The notes beneath the pieces are model-generated. The model made no database searches and had not been told where the DNA came from. It saw nothing but the letters and a program-made list of their open reading frames with translations. 64,000 bases of DNA from JANQQJ01 sp046290575 (GTDB taxonomy: Bacteria > Pseudomonadota > Alphaproteobacteria > SMXS01): assembly GCA_046290575.1 (NCBI GenBank), contig JBKAGX010000009.1, positions 1-64,000 on the forward strand, in the 5' to 3' direction. The position numbers were made by a program, and so were the translations under genes. Shown piece after piece: positions 1-8,309 of the stretch; position 1 is the first letter of the stretch, and every line of letters begins with the position of its first letter.

Positions 1-114
1 AGACAATCACCCAGCGCCAGCGAAACACCCACTCAGCATAAGAAATATAAAATGCGTTCATGCGTCGGCCCAAGACGCGGAAAATGGCCCTTTACATTGG
101 CCTTATCGTCTCCG

Positions 115-894
115 TCACCGGCCTTTCCAGTTAGGTTTCCTTTTCTCAGCGAAAGCCTTTGGCCCTTCAACAAAGTCTTCGCTATCGCGCATGATAGCCA
201 TGCCCGGATAAATCGTCTCGATCGCCTGTTCAATACTGTCCGCGTTGAAGCCGGCATAGGCAGCTTCCTTGGTTGCGCGCACGGAAAGCGGCGAACATTC
301 AAGGATCTGAGCCGCCCAGGCCCTCGCTGCATCCATCAAATCAGTCTGCGGAACGACTTCGTTGACGAAGCCCAATGTCTGGCCCTCAGCCGCTGAAACA
401 CGCCGTCCGGTCAGCATCATGCCCATAGCCTGCTTCAGGGGGATGGACCGGGGCAGACGGTGGACGCCGCCAGCGGCCGCCAGAAGGCCCACACGGGGCT
501 CAGGCAGAGCAAATATCGCATTGTCCGATGCAACGATGATGTCGCAGGCCAGCGCTATCTCAAACCCGCCGCCCATCGCGACGCCATTTACCGCCGCGAT
601 CACCGGTTTGTTCAGATCGAACCGCGAGGTGATGCCGCCGAAGCCTTTTTTGGGGCGCCACATCTTGCCGCCCTCTGCCTGATATTTCAGGTCGTTGCCG
701 GCTGAAAACGCTCGCTCGCCCGCGCCGGTGACAATCGCGACCCAGAGATCATCATTCGCGGCAAACGTGTCGAATGCGTTTTCCAGTTCGTCATTGGTCG
801 GTGGGTGGCAGGCATTCATCACGTCGGGACGGTTGATCGTGATGATAAAAAGGTTGCCGTCTGTCTCGGTCTTGATGAACTCGTAGTCCGCCAT
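115..894 (-). CDS. Enoyl-CoA hydratase/isomerase (crotonase family)
   Basis: A 259-residue crotonase-fold protein of full family length. Visible family marks are the oxyanion-hole segments AFSAGNDLKYQ (about residues 62-72) and NGVAMGGGFEIALACDI (about 104-120), followed by LPEPRVGLLAAAGG. Such enzymes hydrate or isomerise 2-enoyl-CoA thioesters in the cytoplasm. The closest style is the CaiD/carnitinyl-CoA dehydratase-like branch, but the substrate cannot be read from sequence. The ATG follows a run of six G (GGGGGGAAT), a plausible ribosome site. It is divergent from a second crotonase and a CaiB-type CoA transferase, which suggests one acyl-CoA pathway. No defect is seen. Confidence 0.9.
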   Translation of the reverse strand: MADYEFIKTETDGNLFIITINRPDVMNACHPPTNDELENAFDTFAANDDLWVAIVTGAGERAFSAGNDLKYQAEGGKMWRPKKGFGGITSRFDLNKPVIAAVNGVAMGGGFEIALACDIIVASDNAIFALPEPRVGLLAAAGGVHRLPRSIPLKQAMGMMLTGRRVSAAEGQTLGFVNEVVPQTDLMDAARAWAAQILECSPLSVRATKEAAYAGFNADSIEQAIETIYPGMAIMRDSEDFVEGPKAFAEKRKPNWKGR

Positions 895-1009
895 ATTCCC
901 CCCGGGCGCGCTGATTTGCTTGCTCTAATGTTGCATCGATTTTTGCTTGCGGCGATGGGCTAAATGCCCATGCTTTGCGCAGCGTATCGCGCTGCTGGAG
1001 AGAAAGCAA

Positions 1010-1804
1010 ATGAACGAAGTTAAAGCAAAATTGGCAATTGACGGCCCGGTTGCCACGCTCACCCTGAACGATCCCGATGCCCTGAATGCGGTATCGATTC
1101 CCATGCTTGAGGCAATCGGTGCTGCCCTTGATCAGGTGGAAGATCCGGCCAGCGGCGCGCGCTGCCTGATCCTGACCGGAGAAGGCCGAGGATTCTGTGC
1201 CGGGGCGAATCTGGGCGGTGGAATCAGCGACATGGACGACGGCGAACGCGACGCCGGTGACGTTCTTGAACGCTACTACCACCCGCTGTTGAAGCGCTTC
1301 CGCGATCTGGAGATGCCGTTCATTGCCGCCGTTAATGGTGTGGCCGCCGGAGTCGGCATGAGCTTTGCCATGATGGGGGATATGATCCTGGCCGGACGGT
1401 CGAGCTACTTCCTGCAGGCCTTTCGGCGGATCGGGCTGGTGCCCGATGGCGGCTCCACCTATTTGCTGCCACGGCTGGTCGGCATGGCCCGCGCCAAGGA
1501 ACTGTCCATCATGGCGGAGAAACTGCCTGCGGAAAAAGCCATGGAATGGGGGATCGTTAACCGGGTACACGACGATGATGCCTTGATGGCCGAAGCGCAG
1601 AAGCTCGCCACAGAGCTGGCCAATGGTCCGACGGTGGCTCTCAAGTTGATCCGCAGTCTCTATTGGAACAGCCCACTCAATACATATGACGAACAACTGG
1701 ACCTCGAACGGCAGAGTCAGAAAATCGCCGGTCAGACCGACGATTTCGGCGAAGGGGTGAAAGCCTTCTTCGAAAAGCGTCCTGCAGAGTTCAAGGGGAA
1801 GTAG
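1010..1804 (+). CDS. Enoyl-CoA hydratase (crotonase family)
   Basis: A 264-residue crotonase-family protein. I place the start at ATG 1010, because GGAG at about 997-1000 lies just upstream; an in-frame start at 947 would add 21 residues that do not fit the family. GRGFCAGANLGGG and NGVAAGVGMSFAMMGD form the two oxyanion-hole loops, and GLVPDGGSTYLLPRLVG follows, as in PaaG/EchA-like isomerases. The expected reaction is hydration or isomerisation of an enoyl-CoA. It lies 6 nt before a class III CoA transferase on the same strand, so the two probably form an operon. It is divergent from another crotonase with a 115-nt shared upstream region. Confidence 0.9.
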   Translation: MNEVKAKLAIDGPVATLTLNDPDALNAVSIPMLEAIGAALDQVEDPASGARCLILTGEGRGFCAGANLGGGISDMDDGERDAGDVLERYYHPLLKRFRDLEMPFIAAVNGVAAGVGMSFAMMGDMILAGRSSYFLQAFRRIGLVPDGGSTYLLPRLVGMARAKELSIMAEKLPAEKAMEWGIVNRVHDDDALMAEAQKLATELANGPTVALKLIRSLYWNSPLNTYDEQLDLERQSQKIAGQTDDFGEGVKAFFEKRPAEFKGK

Positions 1805-1810
1805 ACCGCG

Positions 1811-2977
1811 ATGCCGGAGCGTGAAGGCCCCCTTGCCGGCATTGTCATCATCGATTTAACCCGGGTGCTGGCAGGCCCCTATTGCACCATGGTGCTGTCT
1901 GACCTCGGCGCACGGGTCATCAAGATCGAAGTCCCCGAAAAAGGGGATGATGCGCGCCATATCGGCCCGTTCATCAACGGCAAATCCGCCTATTTCAGCT
2001 CACTGAACCGGGACAAGGAAAGCCTGGCGCTTGACCTGAAAGCGGCGGAAGACCGGGTCATCTTCGACCAATTGCTGGAGCGCGCGGATGTGCTGGTCGA
2101 GAATTACCGGCCCGGTGTGATGGACAAACTCGGCTATGGCTGGGATGCAGTTCACGAACGGTTCCCCAAGCTGATCTACGCCGCGGCGTCAGGATTTGGC
2201 CAGACCGGGCCATACCGCACCCGGGCCGCTTATGACATGGTGGTACAGGCCATGGGCGGCATCATGAGCGTGACCGGGCAGCCTGGCGCGCCGCCCACCC
2301 GGGTCGGCAGCTCGATCGGCGACATCACCGCCGGGCTCTTCACAGCCATCGGCATCAATGCTGCTCTTTTCGACCGGACACAGACCGGCAAGGGCGTCCA
2401 GATCGACGTTTCGATGCTGGATTGCCAGCTCGCGATTCTGGAGAATGCAATTGTGCGCTACGCCGCCACGGGCACGCCGCCGGGACCAATCGGCGCCCGG
2501 CACCCCTCGATCACGCCCTTTGCCGCCTATCGAACGGCTGACGGATACATCGTGATTGCGGCCGGCAATGACGCGCTGTTTGCAAAGCTGGCCGGCGTTC
2601 TTGACCGGCCCGACCTCTTGGAAAGCCCGGGGTTCAAGACCAATGATCTGCGGACCCAGAATGTGGATCAGCTGACCGCATCGCTCGAAACGACGTTTTC
2701 CAAGCAACCCACCAGCCACTGGCTGGCGGCGCTAGACGGTGCCGGTGTACCCTGCGGCCCGATCAACAATGTCGAGGAAGCGCTGAACGATCCTCAAATC
2801 CGCGCGCGCAACATGGTGGTTTCCCTTGATGACCCGGAAATGGGCCGCATGGATATCGCCGGCAACCCGATCAAGATATCAGGGTTCGCGGATCCCACCA
2901 CGCGGGGCGCCGTGCCCGAGCTTGATGGAAATCGCGAGGCCTTGCTGGCCTGGCTCAAGCGATCGCAACAGGCCTAA
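1811..2977 (+). CDS. CaiB/BaiF family CoA transferase
   Basis: A 388-residue class III CoA transferase, close to the family length of about 400. The N-terminus GPLAGIVIIDLTRVLAGPYC and the stretch KIEVPEKGDDARHIGPF are typical. The Asp that carries the CoA thioester intermediate in this family most likely lies in AAYDMVVQAMGG. C-terminal VPCGPINNVEEALNDPQIRARNMV is also typical. These enzymes move CoA between carboxylic acids without ATP (for example carnitine, formyl, succinyl or mesaconyl CoA). The gene is probably co-transcribed with the crotonase 6 nt upstream. The substrate is unknown; a carnitine-like or dicarboxylate pathway is an inference from the crotonase neighbours. Confidence 0.92.
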   Translation: MPEREGPLAGIVIIDLTRVLAGPYCTMVLSDLGARVIKIEVPEKGDDARHIGPFINGKSAYFSSLNRDKESLALDLKAAEDRVIFDQLLERADVLVENYRPGVMDKLGYGWDAVHERFPKLIYAAASGFGQTGPYRTRAAYDMVVQAMGGIMSVTGQPGAPPTRVGSSIGDITAGLFTAIGINAALFDRTQTGKGVQIDVSMLDCQLAILENAIVRYAATGTPPGPIGARHPSITPFAAYRTADGYIVIAAGNDALFAKLAGVLDRPDLLESPGFKTNDLRTQNVDQLTASLETTFSKQPTSHWLAALDGAGVPCGPINNVEEALNDPQIRARNMVVSLDDPEMGRMDIAGNPIKISGFADPTTRGAVPELDGNREALLAWLKRSQQA

Positions 2978-3090
2978 TACGCCAAAGAATGGCGACAGTC
3001 TCGTATTGTGACTTCTGTTTGTAACGCCGTAAGGGATGTGCGAAAGTCCTTCCAGTCGGTACCGTATAGCAATTAAGGGAGTAACCCAGC

Positions 3091-3495
3091 ATGAGAGGGA
3101 TGTTTAAAGTCGTCGTTCCGACCACGGCGATGTTGTTTTTTCTAGCCGCCTGCGATTCAGGTGGCGACGCACCTGCGCCAGGAGCGGAGGACACCAGCAC
3201 GCTTCCTGAAACCATGGAAGAAATGAAGGATGACGCTGGTGCTGCGATTGAAGACGCCAGCGACGCCATGGAAGATGCCGCGGATGACGCGGGCGATGCC
3301 ATGGAAGATGCCGCGGATGATGCGAGTTCCGCCATGGACGATGCAGTCGACGCCATGAATGAGATGGTCGACGACACGCAAGACGCCATGAACGACGCTG
3401 CTGATGATGCGAGCGATGCCGCTGACAGCATGCAAGATGCGGCAGACAGCGCGGAGGACGCAGCGGATTCCATGGAAGACGCAGTCAACCCGTAA
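3091..3495 (+). CDS. Acidic repeat lipoprotein, alanine-zipper-like
   Basis: A 134-residue secreted lipoprotein. The signal peptide ends in the lipobox FLAAC, so the mature protein would begin at Cys21 and be anchored in a membrane. After a Pro/Gly-rich linker, residues about 47-132 are almost only Asp, Ala, Glu, Ser and Met, with an 11-residue rhythm such as DAMEDAADDAG. This would form a long, highly acidic helix or coiled coil, comparable in style to Lpp-type alanine zippers. No enzymatic motif is present and the function is unknown. A structural or periplasm-spanning role is an inference. A strong intrinsic terminator follows. The in-gene DNA repeats are listed separately. Confidence 0.75.
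   Translation: MRGMFKVVVPTTAMLFFLAACDSGGDAPAPGAEDTSTLPETMEEMKDDAGAAIEDASDAMEDAADDAGDAMEDAADDASSAMDDAVDAMNEMVDDTQDAMNDAADDASDAADSMQDAADSAEDAADSMEDAVNP
3229..3492 (+). repeat. 33-bp in-frame repeats within the lipoprotein gene
   Basis: The lipoprotein gene carries near-identical 33-bp units; for example the unit starting at 3262 recurs at 3295 with only a few third-position changes. Each unit encodes 11 residues. More diverged units continue to the end of the gene. Such tandem units can expand or contract by slippage or recombination. Confidence 0.8.
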
Positions 3496-3544
3496 GGCCG
3501 GTTCGCGGTTTCATCACCGCAAACGAAAGCGACTATACTGGAAG

Positions 3545-3575
3545 GGGTGTCCGGCAGATGCCGGGCACCCTTTTT
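3545..3575 (+). terminator. Intrinsic terminator after the lipoprotein gene
   Basis: An 11-bp stem (3545-3555 with 3560-3570, one G-U pair) closes a four-base loop AGAT and is followed by five T. It lies 50 nt after the lipoprotein stop codon. Confidence 0.85.
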
Positions 3576-3851
3576 CCATTTGATAGCACCGGCAAATCAG
3601 ATCATGGATGAGGCCAGCCAGAAGCCTACGCTCACGCTTGCGAGCGAGCCTGCAATAGCCAACCAATATCGGGACGAACCTTGGAACACGATGAATGACC
3701 TCGCATGTCATCGCTCCCGGAGTTCGCCCATTTTATAGATCATGGACTGTCCAACCACAAGCCGTTTAGTCTGGACAAAAGGGCGTTGTGACCGCCTGCC
3801 CCTTGGGCGATACTGGGCGTTCCAGGGGAAGTCTGACAAACAGGGGAACAC
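3576..3851. other. Non-coding stretch before the SnoaL-like gene
   Basis: The whole gene-free interval between the lipoprotein and the SnoaL-like gene is 356 nt (3496-3851). Apart from the terminator and a weak promoter candidate at 3786-3814, I see no convincing gene. Short ORFs here lack ribosome sites and recognisable protein patterns. TGTCCA and TGGACA near 3746-3780 form a spaced inverted repeat that might be an operator; this is weak. Confidence 0.5.
3786..3814 (+). promoter_or_regulatory. Candidate sigma-70-type promoter
   Basis: TTGTGA at 3786-3791 and GATACT at 3809-3814 are separated by 17 nt, 38 nt before the SnoaL-like start codon. The match is moderate and untested. Confidence 0.35.
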
Positions 3852-4283
3852 ATGTCTGACCAATATGTCGCAGACCGCATGGGCTGCATGGACGTCATGG
3901 CGAAATACGCCAAGGGCGTCGATAATCGCGATCTTGAACTCTACCGCAAATGTTTTTCCGACGATGTCGTCGTCACCGGCTTTGGCGAGGAAACCTATAC
4001 CGGCGGCGATGAATGGACGGCCTACGTCAAAACCGCGCTGGAGGCCTTCGGCCCCACCCAGCACATGATGGGCCCGCAGCTGGTCGATTTTGAAGACGGT
4101 ATCGCCCATTGCCGAACGGATGTGCAGGCCCACCATTATATGGCTGATGCGCCTGACACCACATTGACCCTGTGGGCCACGTATGAAAACGACATGAAAA
4201 AGATCGATGGCGAGTGGAAGATCATCCGCCACCATCTGGTCTCCCGCGGCACCCGGATCCAAAAGGATCAAGCGCTGGATTGA
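3852..4283 (+). CDS. SnoaL-like / NTF2-fold protein
   Basis: A 143-residue protein with the NTF2-fold pattern of SnoaL-like polyketide cyclases and related small dehydratases: an N-terminal helix pair (MDVMAKYAKGVDNRDLELYRKCFSDD), a central curved sheet (CRTDVQAHHYM) and a closing strand pair (WKIIRHHLVSRGTRI). The fold holds small hydrophobic ligands and is used by isomerases, dehydratases and hydrolases, so no reaction can be assigned. It is a single-gene unit with a possible promoter upstream and a strong terminator downstream. The ATG follows CAGGGGAAC, a reasonable ribosome site. Confidence 0.8.
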   Translation: MSDQYVADRMGCMDVMAKYAKGVDNRDLELYRKCFSDDVVVTGFGEETYTGGDEWTAYVKTALEAFGPTQHMMGPQLVDFEDGIAHCRTDVQAHHYMADAPDTTLTLWATYENDMKKIDGEWKIIRHHLVSRGTRIQKDQALD

Positions 4284-4302
4284 TCCGCACCTGCCAGACC
4301 AC

Positions 4303-4332
4303 AAAAAGCCCCTCATTCGAGGGGCTTTTTTT
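4303..4332. terminator. Bidirectional intrinsic terminator
   Basis: AAAAAGCCCCTC and GAGGGGCTTTTT form a 12-bp stem with loop ATTC, ending in seven T. The A-tract on the left means it can also stop transcription from the minus strand, which ends the tRNA-Arg(ACG) unit. Confidence 0.9.
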
Positions 4333-4353
4333 GTGCCATCCACCAGAGAATGT

Positions 4354-4430
4354 TGGCGCGCCCGGGAAGATTCGAACTCCCGACCCCTAGATTCGTAGTC
4401 TAGTGCTCTATCCAGCTGAGCTACGGGCGC
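4354..4430 (-). tRNA. tRNA-Arg (anticodon ACG)
   Basis: Read on the minus strand, a 77-nt cloverleaf starts GCGCCCGTAGCTCAG and ends with encoded CCA. The acceptor stem GCGCCCG pairs with CGGGCGC. The anticodon stem CTAGA/TCTAG closes the loop CTACGAA, giving anticodon ACG. The T-loop GTTCGAATC is intact. The shared terminator at 4303-4332 lies just downstream. Confidence 0.97.
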
Positions 4431-4559
4431 TTGGTAACAGGCGCGGGACGCTACAGAAATCCCGGCAGCATTGCAAGCCTGTGCAGATGCCGTGGGGCTT
4501 GTTCGCAACGGTGCCACCCCCTAAGATCATCTTTGTCGCCAATAATTTCCTTGAACCCA

Positions 4560-5588
4560 ATGAATCGCTTGCTGCGCTGCAGCGTGACCGCCCTGGCTGC
4601 TCTTACTCTGACCGGATGCGCATTTCTGGAGGATGCCGTCTGGCCCAGCTTGTCTGGCGACCCGGGCCCCGCACAAGAGACACCGTCTGCCTATACCGAC
4701 GGTGAAGCCATTGATCTGCCTTTAACAGACGCTGAACGGTCAGCGCGTATCGAAACCGCACGTGCGACGATGGACGATGTCAGTGAGGCATTGCGCACGC
4801 TGGCGGCGCGCATTCCTTTTCATAGTGATCTGTTTGATCGCCGCCGTTCGACGCTCGGCGAACAGGCGGCAAAGCTGTCGGACTTGGCTGCCCGCCCTGG
4901 TGAAGACAGGGCCGATCGCTGGAGCCGGTTGCAGGCCGAGCTGGCGCGTCTGGGACAGGACCTTGACGGATTGAGTGATGAGCGTGGGGATGTTGCTGCT
5001 GATGCAGCGCTGGGTGCCGGATTGCTGGCCGACCTGCGCACCGTCGACCCGGTTGACCTCCCGCCCGATGATGTTCAGCGCCGCAGCCTTTTGGTCAATG
5101 ATCTTGAAGCCATTCTGGCCGCATTGGGGCAGATGGACCGGTCCATGGGCGAAGCCCAGACCCGCTGGAACAATTTCCTGGCGGCTCAGGATTCTCAAAT
5201 TGCGGCGCTCGAGCCTCCGCCTTTGAATGCTGCGCCTGAGCCGGCGCCAGCGCCCCGCCCTGCTGCGCGGCCACAGGAGCCGCAGGTTACCCCGCCGGGT
5301 CCCGTCCCGCCGCAGGACAGCGGCGACCGGTTCAAGGGCCGCCAACCGCTCGTCACGCTTAATTTTGCCGACCCCGATCTGGAGTTCGAGAACCAGCTAA
5401 GAAGCCTGGTGGACAGGGTGCGCGCGCAGTACCCGGATATCGCGTTCGATGTTGAAACAGTGGCGGCCCCGCCCGGTCAGCTAGGCGCGCTTGTGACGCT
5501 GTTGCGCGAACTCGGCGTTCCCGCTGATGTCTACAGCACGCCCGCCGATGAGTTCGCGGATCCTATCATCCGGCTTTATCCCCGGTAA
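4560..5588 (+). CDS. Hypothetical lipoprotein
   Basis: A 342-residue protein starting at ATG 4560; longer in-frame starts run back into the tRNA and were rejected. The N-terminus MNRLLRCSVTALAALTLTGC ends in a lipobox (LTGC), so it should be a lipoprotein. Residues about 50-220 are helical and charged. Residues about 226-285 form a Pro/Ala-rich linker with PAPAPRPAARPQEP. The C-terminal 90 residues look like a compact alpha/beta domain (LVTLNFADPDLEFENQLRSL to ADPIIRLYPR), with a SPOR-like length but no clear SPOR match. I do not recognise the family. A cell-envelope role is only suggested by the anchor. Confidence 0.7.
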   Translation: MNRLLRCSVTALAALTLTGCAFLEDAVWPSLSGDPGPAQETPSAYTDGEAIDLPLTDAERSARIETARATMDDVSEALRTLAARIPFHSDLFDRRRSTLGEQAAKLSDLAARPGEDRADRWSRLQAELARLGQDLDGLSDERGDVAADAALGAGLLADLRTVDPVDLPPDDVQRRSLLVNDLEAILAALGQMDRSMGEAQTRWNNFLAAQDSQIAALEPPPLNAAPEPAPAPRPAARPQEPQVTPPGPVPPQDSGDRFKGRQPLVTLNFADPDLEFENQLRSLVDRVRAQYPDIAFDVETVAAPPGQLGALVTLLRELGVPADVYSTPADEFADPIIRLYPR

Positions 5589-6565
5589 GCGGGGAAGTCT
5601 CCCAGCGGCTCGGCCTCATAGACGCCGCGCGCGATCGCCCGTGCGAAGCAATCTGCTGCCATGGAGCCGATCTTTGCAAGCCGCATTGGATCGATCTCGC
5701 CATTCCTGATCTGCGCCGTTGATAGAGCAAAAATCGTATCCCCGTCGAACGGCGTATGGGCGGGGCGAATCGCGCGTGCCATCCCATCCTGCGCCATCAT
5801 GGCGACGCGCTGCAATTGGGCCTTTGTCAGATCGGCATTGGTGGCGACAATACCAATCGTTGTGTTGGTTCCCGACAGCCCGCTATCTGGCAGGCCTAAC
5901 GGCAGAGGGTCTGGAACCTGACCGGGCGCCCCAGCGCCGCCAAATTCACCGGCGGTTTCCAACGCCCAGGCCCAGAACGACTTTGAGCCGGGAACCACCA
6001 CTTCACCGAACGGGTTGGCGGCGACAAGCGCCCCCACCATCAGGCCGGTCTCATCGACCGATGAGGCGCTGCCCAATCCCCCTTTGAGTGATCCGGCTGT
6101 CGCGCCCAGCCCGGCACCGGCGTTGCCCAGCTTGAAATCTTTGCCTGCCGCGTCGCATGCGGCCCGGCCTAGATCGACATAGGGATTAGTCTCTCCCCAA
6201 TCCTTGTCACCGCCATTCGTCAGGTCGAACAGGATCGCCGCCGGCACCACGGGTATCGGCTTGGGACCCATGGGCAAGCCCCGTCCGTGCTCGCTCAGCC
6301 AGGCCGTGACGCCGTCTGCGGCGGCCAAGCCAAACACCGACCCGCCGCTTAATACAAGGCCATGAAAGGTCTCGACCAGACAGGTCGGATCAAGCGCGTC
6401 GGTATCGCGCGTACCGGGGCCGCCGCCCCGCACGTCAACTGCCATGGCACAAGGCGTATCGGGCAACAAAACGGTTGTCCCGCTGCGTAATCCTATATCT
6501 TCAGCATTGCCGACCTGGAGGCCGTCCAGATCGGTGATGAGATTTTGTGGACCTGGCCTTATCAT
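5576..6565 (-). CDS. P1 family peptidase (DmpA-like)
   Basis: A 329-residue member of the P1/DmpA family of N-terminal nucleophile aminopeptidases. I chose ATG 6565, because MIRPGPQNLITDLDGLQVGNA is the usual start of the family. Longer in-frame starts overlap the divergent gene. DVRGGGPGTRDTDAL, LVLSGGSVFGLAAADGV and the conserved GTNTTIGIVATNADL are present. In DmpA relatives the bond before the Ser or Thr of the last motif is cut by the protein itself; here GTNTTI holds candidate Thr residues. The family hydrolyses N-terminal amino acids from peptides or amides. It ends 13 nt inside the convergent lipoprotein gene. Confidence 0.87.
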   Translation of the reverse strand: MIRPGPQNLITDLDGLQVGNAEDIGLRSGTTVLLPDTPCAMAVDVRGGGPGTRDTDALDPTCLVETFHGLVLSGGSVFGLAAADGVTAWLSEHGRGLPMGPKPIPVVPAAILFDLTNGGDKDWGETNPYVDLGRAACDAAGKDFKLGNAGAGLGATAGSLKGGLGSASSVDETGLMVGALVAANPFGEVVVPGSKSFWAWALETAGEFGGAGAPGQVPDPLPLGLPDSGLSGTNTTIGIVATNADLTKAQLQRVAMMAQDGMARAIRPAHTPFDGDTIFALSTAQIRNGEIDPMRLAKIGSMAADCFARAIARGVYEAEPLGDFPAYRG

Positions 6566-6611
6566 GCCGGCCAGCCTATCGCCCGAAACGAGAACCAACA
6601 AAGGATAATCC

Positions 6612-8309
6612 ATGGGTTTCCGCCTTGCCGTGATCGCCGTCGCCCTACTGGCCGGCCTGCCTGCCGCCGCGCGTGACGATGCGCCGCGCACCCACATGGT
6701 CGCGACGGCCAACCCCCATGCAACGGACGCCGGCCTGGAGATTTTGCGCCGGGGCGGCTCGGCCGTGGATGCGGTCATCGCCATTCAGCTGGTGTTGACC
6801 CTGGTCGAGCCGCAATCGTCGGGCATCGGCGGCGGTGCGTTTCTGGTCCTGCACGACGCCGCAGAGGACAAGGTCCTTGCCTATGACGGCCGTGAAACCG
6901 CGCCGGCTGACATCGACCATACCCTTTGGCTCAACGCCGAAGGCGACCCGCATTCGAAGGGCGACATGATGCCCGGCGGCCGTTCCGTCGGCGTGCCGGG
7001 CGTGATCAGGATGTTTGAGCTTGCGCATGAAATGCACGGCAAGCTGCCCTGGGCGGACTTGTTCGCCCCTGCGATGACGCTGGCGACAGAGGGGTTTGAG
7101 GTTTCGCCCCGGCTTAACCTGCTGCTGGGCCGAGACAAGCATCTGAAGAGGTTCCCGGCCACGACGGCGCATTATTTCACGGCAGAGGGCGAGCCGCTGC
7201 CGGTCGGCCATGTGCTGAAGAACCCTGCCTTTGCCGAGACTCTGGCCGCTATCGCCGCTGACCCGGACAGTTTTTACCAAGGGCCAATCGCCGAGGACAT
7301 TATTGCGGCGGTTCAAAACGCACCGGTCAACCCCGGCGCGCTGAACCTGTCCGACATGGCGGCCTATGAGCCAAAGGTCCGCGACGCAGTCTGCGGGACC
7401 TACCGGGCACAGAAAGTTTGCGGCATGCCGCCGCCCTCATCCGGGGGGGTGGCGATTCTGCAGATCCTGAAAATTCTGGAAGGCTTCGACATGGCCGAGA
7501 ACGCGCCAATCAGCGCGGCCTCCGCCAATCTGTTTTCAGAAGCCGCGCGGCTCGCCTATGCGGACAGGGCGAAATGGCTGGCTGACAGCGATGTCGTGCC
7601 CGTGCCTGTCGCCGGGTTGATCTCGGATGATTATCTCGGCGACCGCCGGTCACTGGTAACGCCCGGAGAGATTATGACCGATGCACCGGCGGGATCACCG
7701 CCGGGTGTAGAACAGGCCTTCACCGCGGCTGAGCCGGGTGAGGTACCCGCCACCACGCATTATTCAGTGGTGGACCAATGGGGCAATGTGGCCGCCATGA
7801 CGTCGAGCGTTGAAAACGCCTTCGGCAGCCGCCTGATGGTGCGCGGCTTTCTGCTCAACAATCAGCTGACGGATTTCACCTTTGCCCCGGAAGAAGACGG
7901 TGCGCCCGTTGCCAACCGGCCCGGGCCGCGCAAACGGCCGCTCAGTTCCATGTCACCAACGCTGGTCTTTGATGAAGAAGGCCGCCCGATCATGACATTG
8001 GGGTCTCCCGGCGGGCCGCTGATCATCAGTTTTGTCGCCAAGACCCTGGTCGGGCTGCTGGACTGGGGCCTGACCATGCAGCAGGCAATCGAACTGCCCA
8101 ACTATATCTTCTTTGGCGATTCCCTGATCATTGAGCGGGATAGCGCGCTGTGGGATGTACAGGCTGATCTTGAGGCCATGGGCTATCAGCTTCGGCCAGC
8201 AGGCCTGACCAGCGGGCTGCAGGGCATTGTGATTCACCATGACGACAAGGGCCGCTGGCTTGAAGGCGGGGCAGACCCCCGCCGTGAGGGCACGGTCGCC
8301 GGCGATTAA
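6612..8309 (+). CDS. ggt: Gamma-glutamyltransferase
   Basis: A 565-residue precursor of periplasmic gamma-glutamyltransferase, which removes the gamma-glutamyl group from glutathione and related amides. A signal peptide covers about residues 1-20. The large-subunit part contains GIGGGAFLVLHD and YDGRETAP. The self-cleavage site is TTHYSVVDQWGNVAAMTSS, with the nucleophile Thr at about residue 381. GSPGGPLIISFVAKTLVGLL follows in the small subunit. Length is normal and all key residues are visible. It is divergent from the P1 peptidase, with which it might share peptide or amide salvage. Its stop codon overlaps that of the convergent ParA gene by 4 nt. Confidence 0.95.
   Translation: MGFRLAVIAVALLAGLPAAARDDAPRTHMVATANPHATDAGLEILRRGGSAVDAVIAIQLVLTLVEPQSSGIGGGAFLVLHDAAEDKVLAYDGRETAPADIDHTLWLNAEGDPHSKGDMMPGGRSVGVPGVIRMFELAHEMHGKLPWADLFAPAMTLATEGFEVSPRLNLLLGRDKHLKRFPATTAHYFTAEGEPLPVGHVLKNPAFAETLAAIAADPDSFYQGPIAEDIIAAVQNAPVNPGALNLSDMAAYEPKVRDAVCGTYRAQKVCGMPPPSSGGVAILQILKILEGFDMAENAPISAASANLFSEAARLAYADRAKWLADSDVVPVPVAGLISDDYLGDRRSLVTPGEIMTDAPAGSPPGVEQAFTAAEPGEVPATTHYSVVDQWGNVAAMTSSVENAFGSRLMVRGFLLNNQLTDFTFAPEEDGAPVANRPGPRKRPLSSMSPTLVFDEEGRPIMTLGSPGGPLIISFVAKTLVGLLDWGLTMQQAIELPNYIFFGDSLIIERDSALWDVQADLEAMGYQLRPAGLTSGLQGIVIHHDDKGRWLEGGADPRREGTVAGD

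Noticed and set aside
791..1696. 301-residue - frame across two crotonase genes
   Set aside because: It spans the intergenic region and overlaps two well-supported genes; no motif.
2955..3488. 177-residue Ser/Ala-rich - strand frame
   Set aside because: Mirror of the acidic repeat lipoprotein; no start signal or family.
3229..3492. Regular 33-bp repeats as a possible CRISPR array
   Set aside because: The units are contiguous and in frame, with no spacers, and encode a lipoprotein helix.
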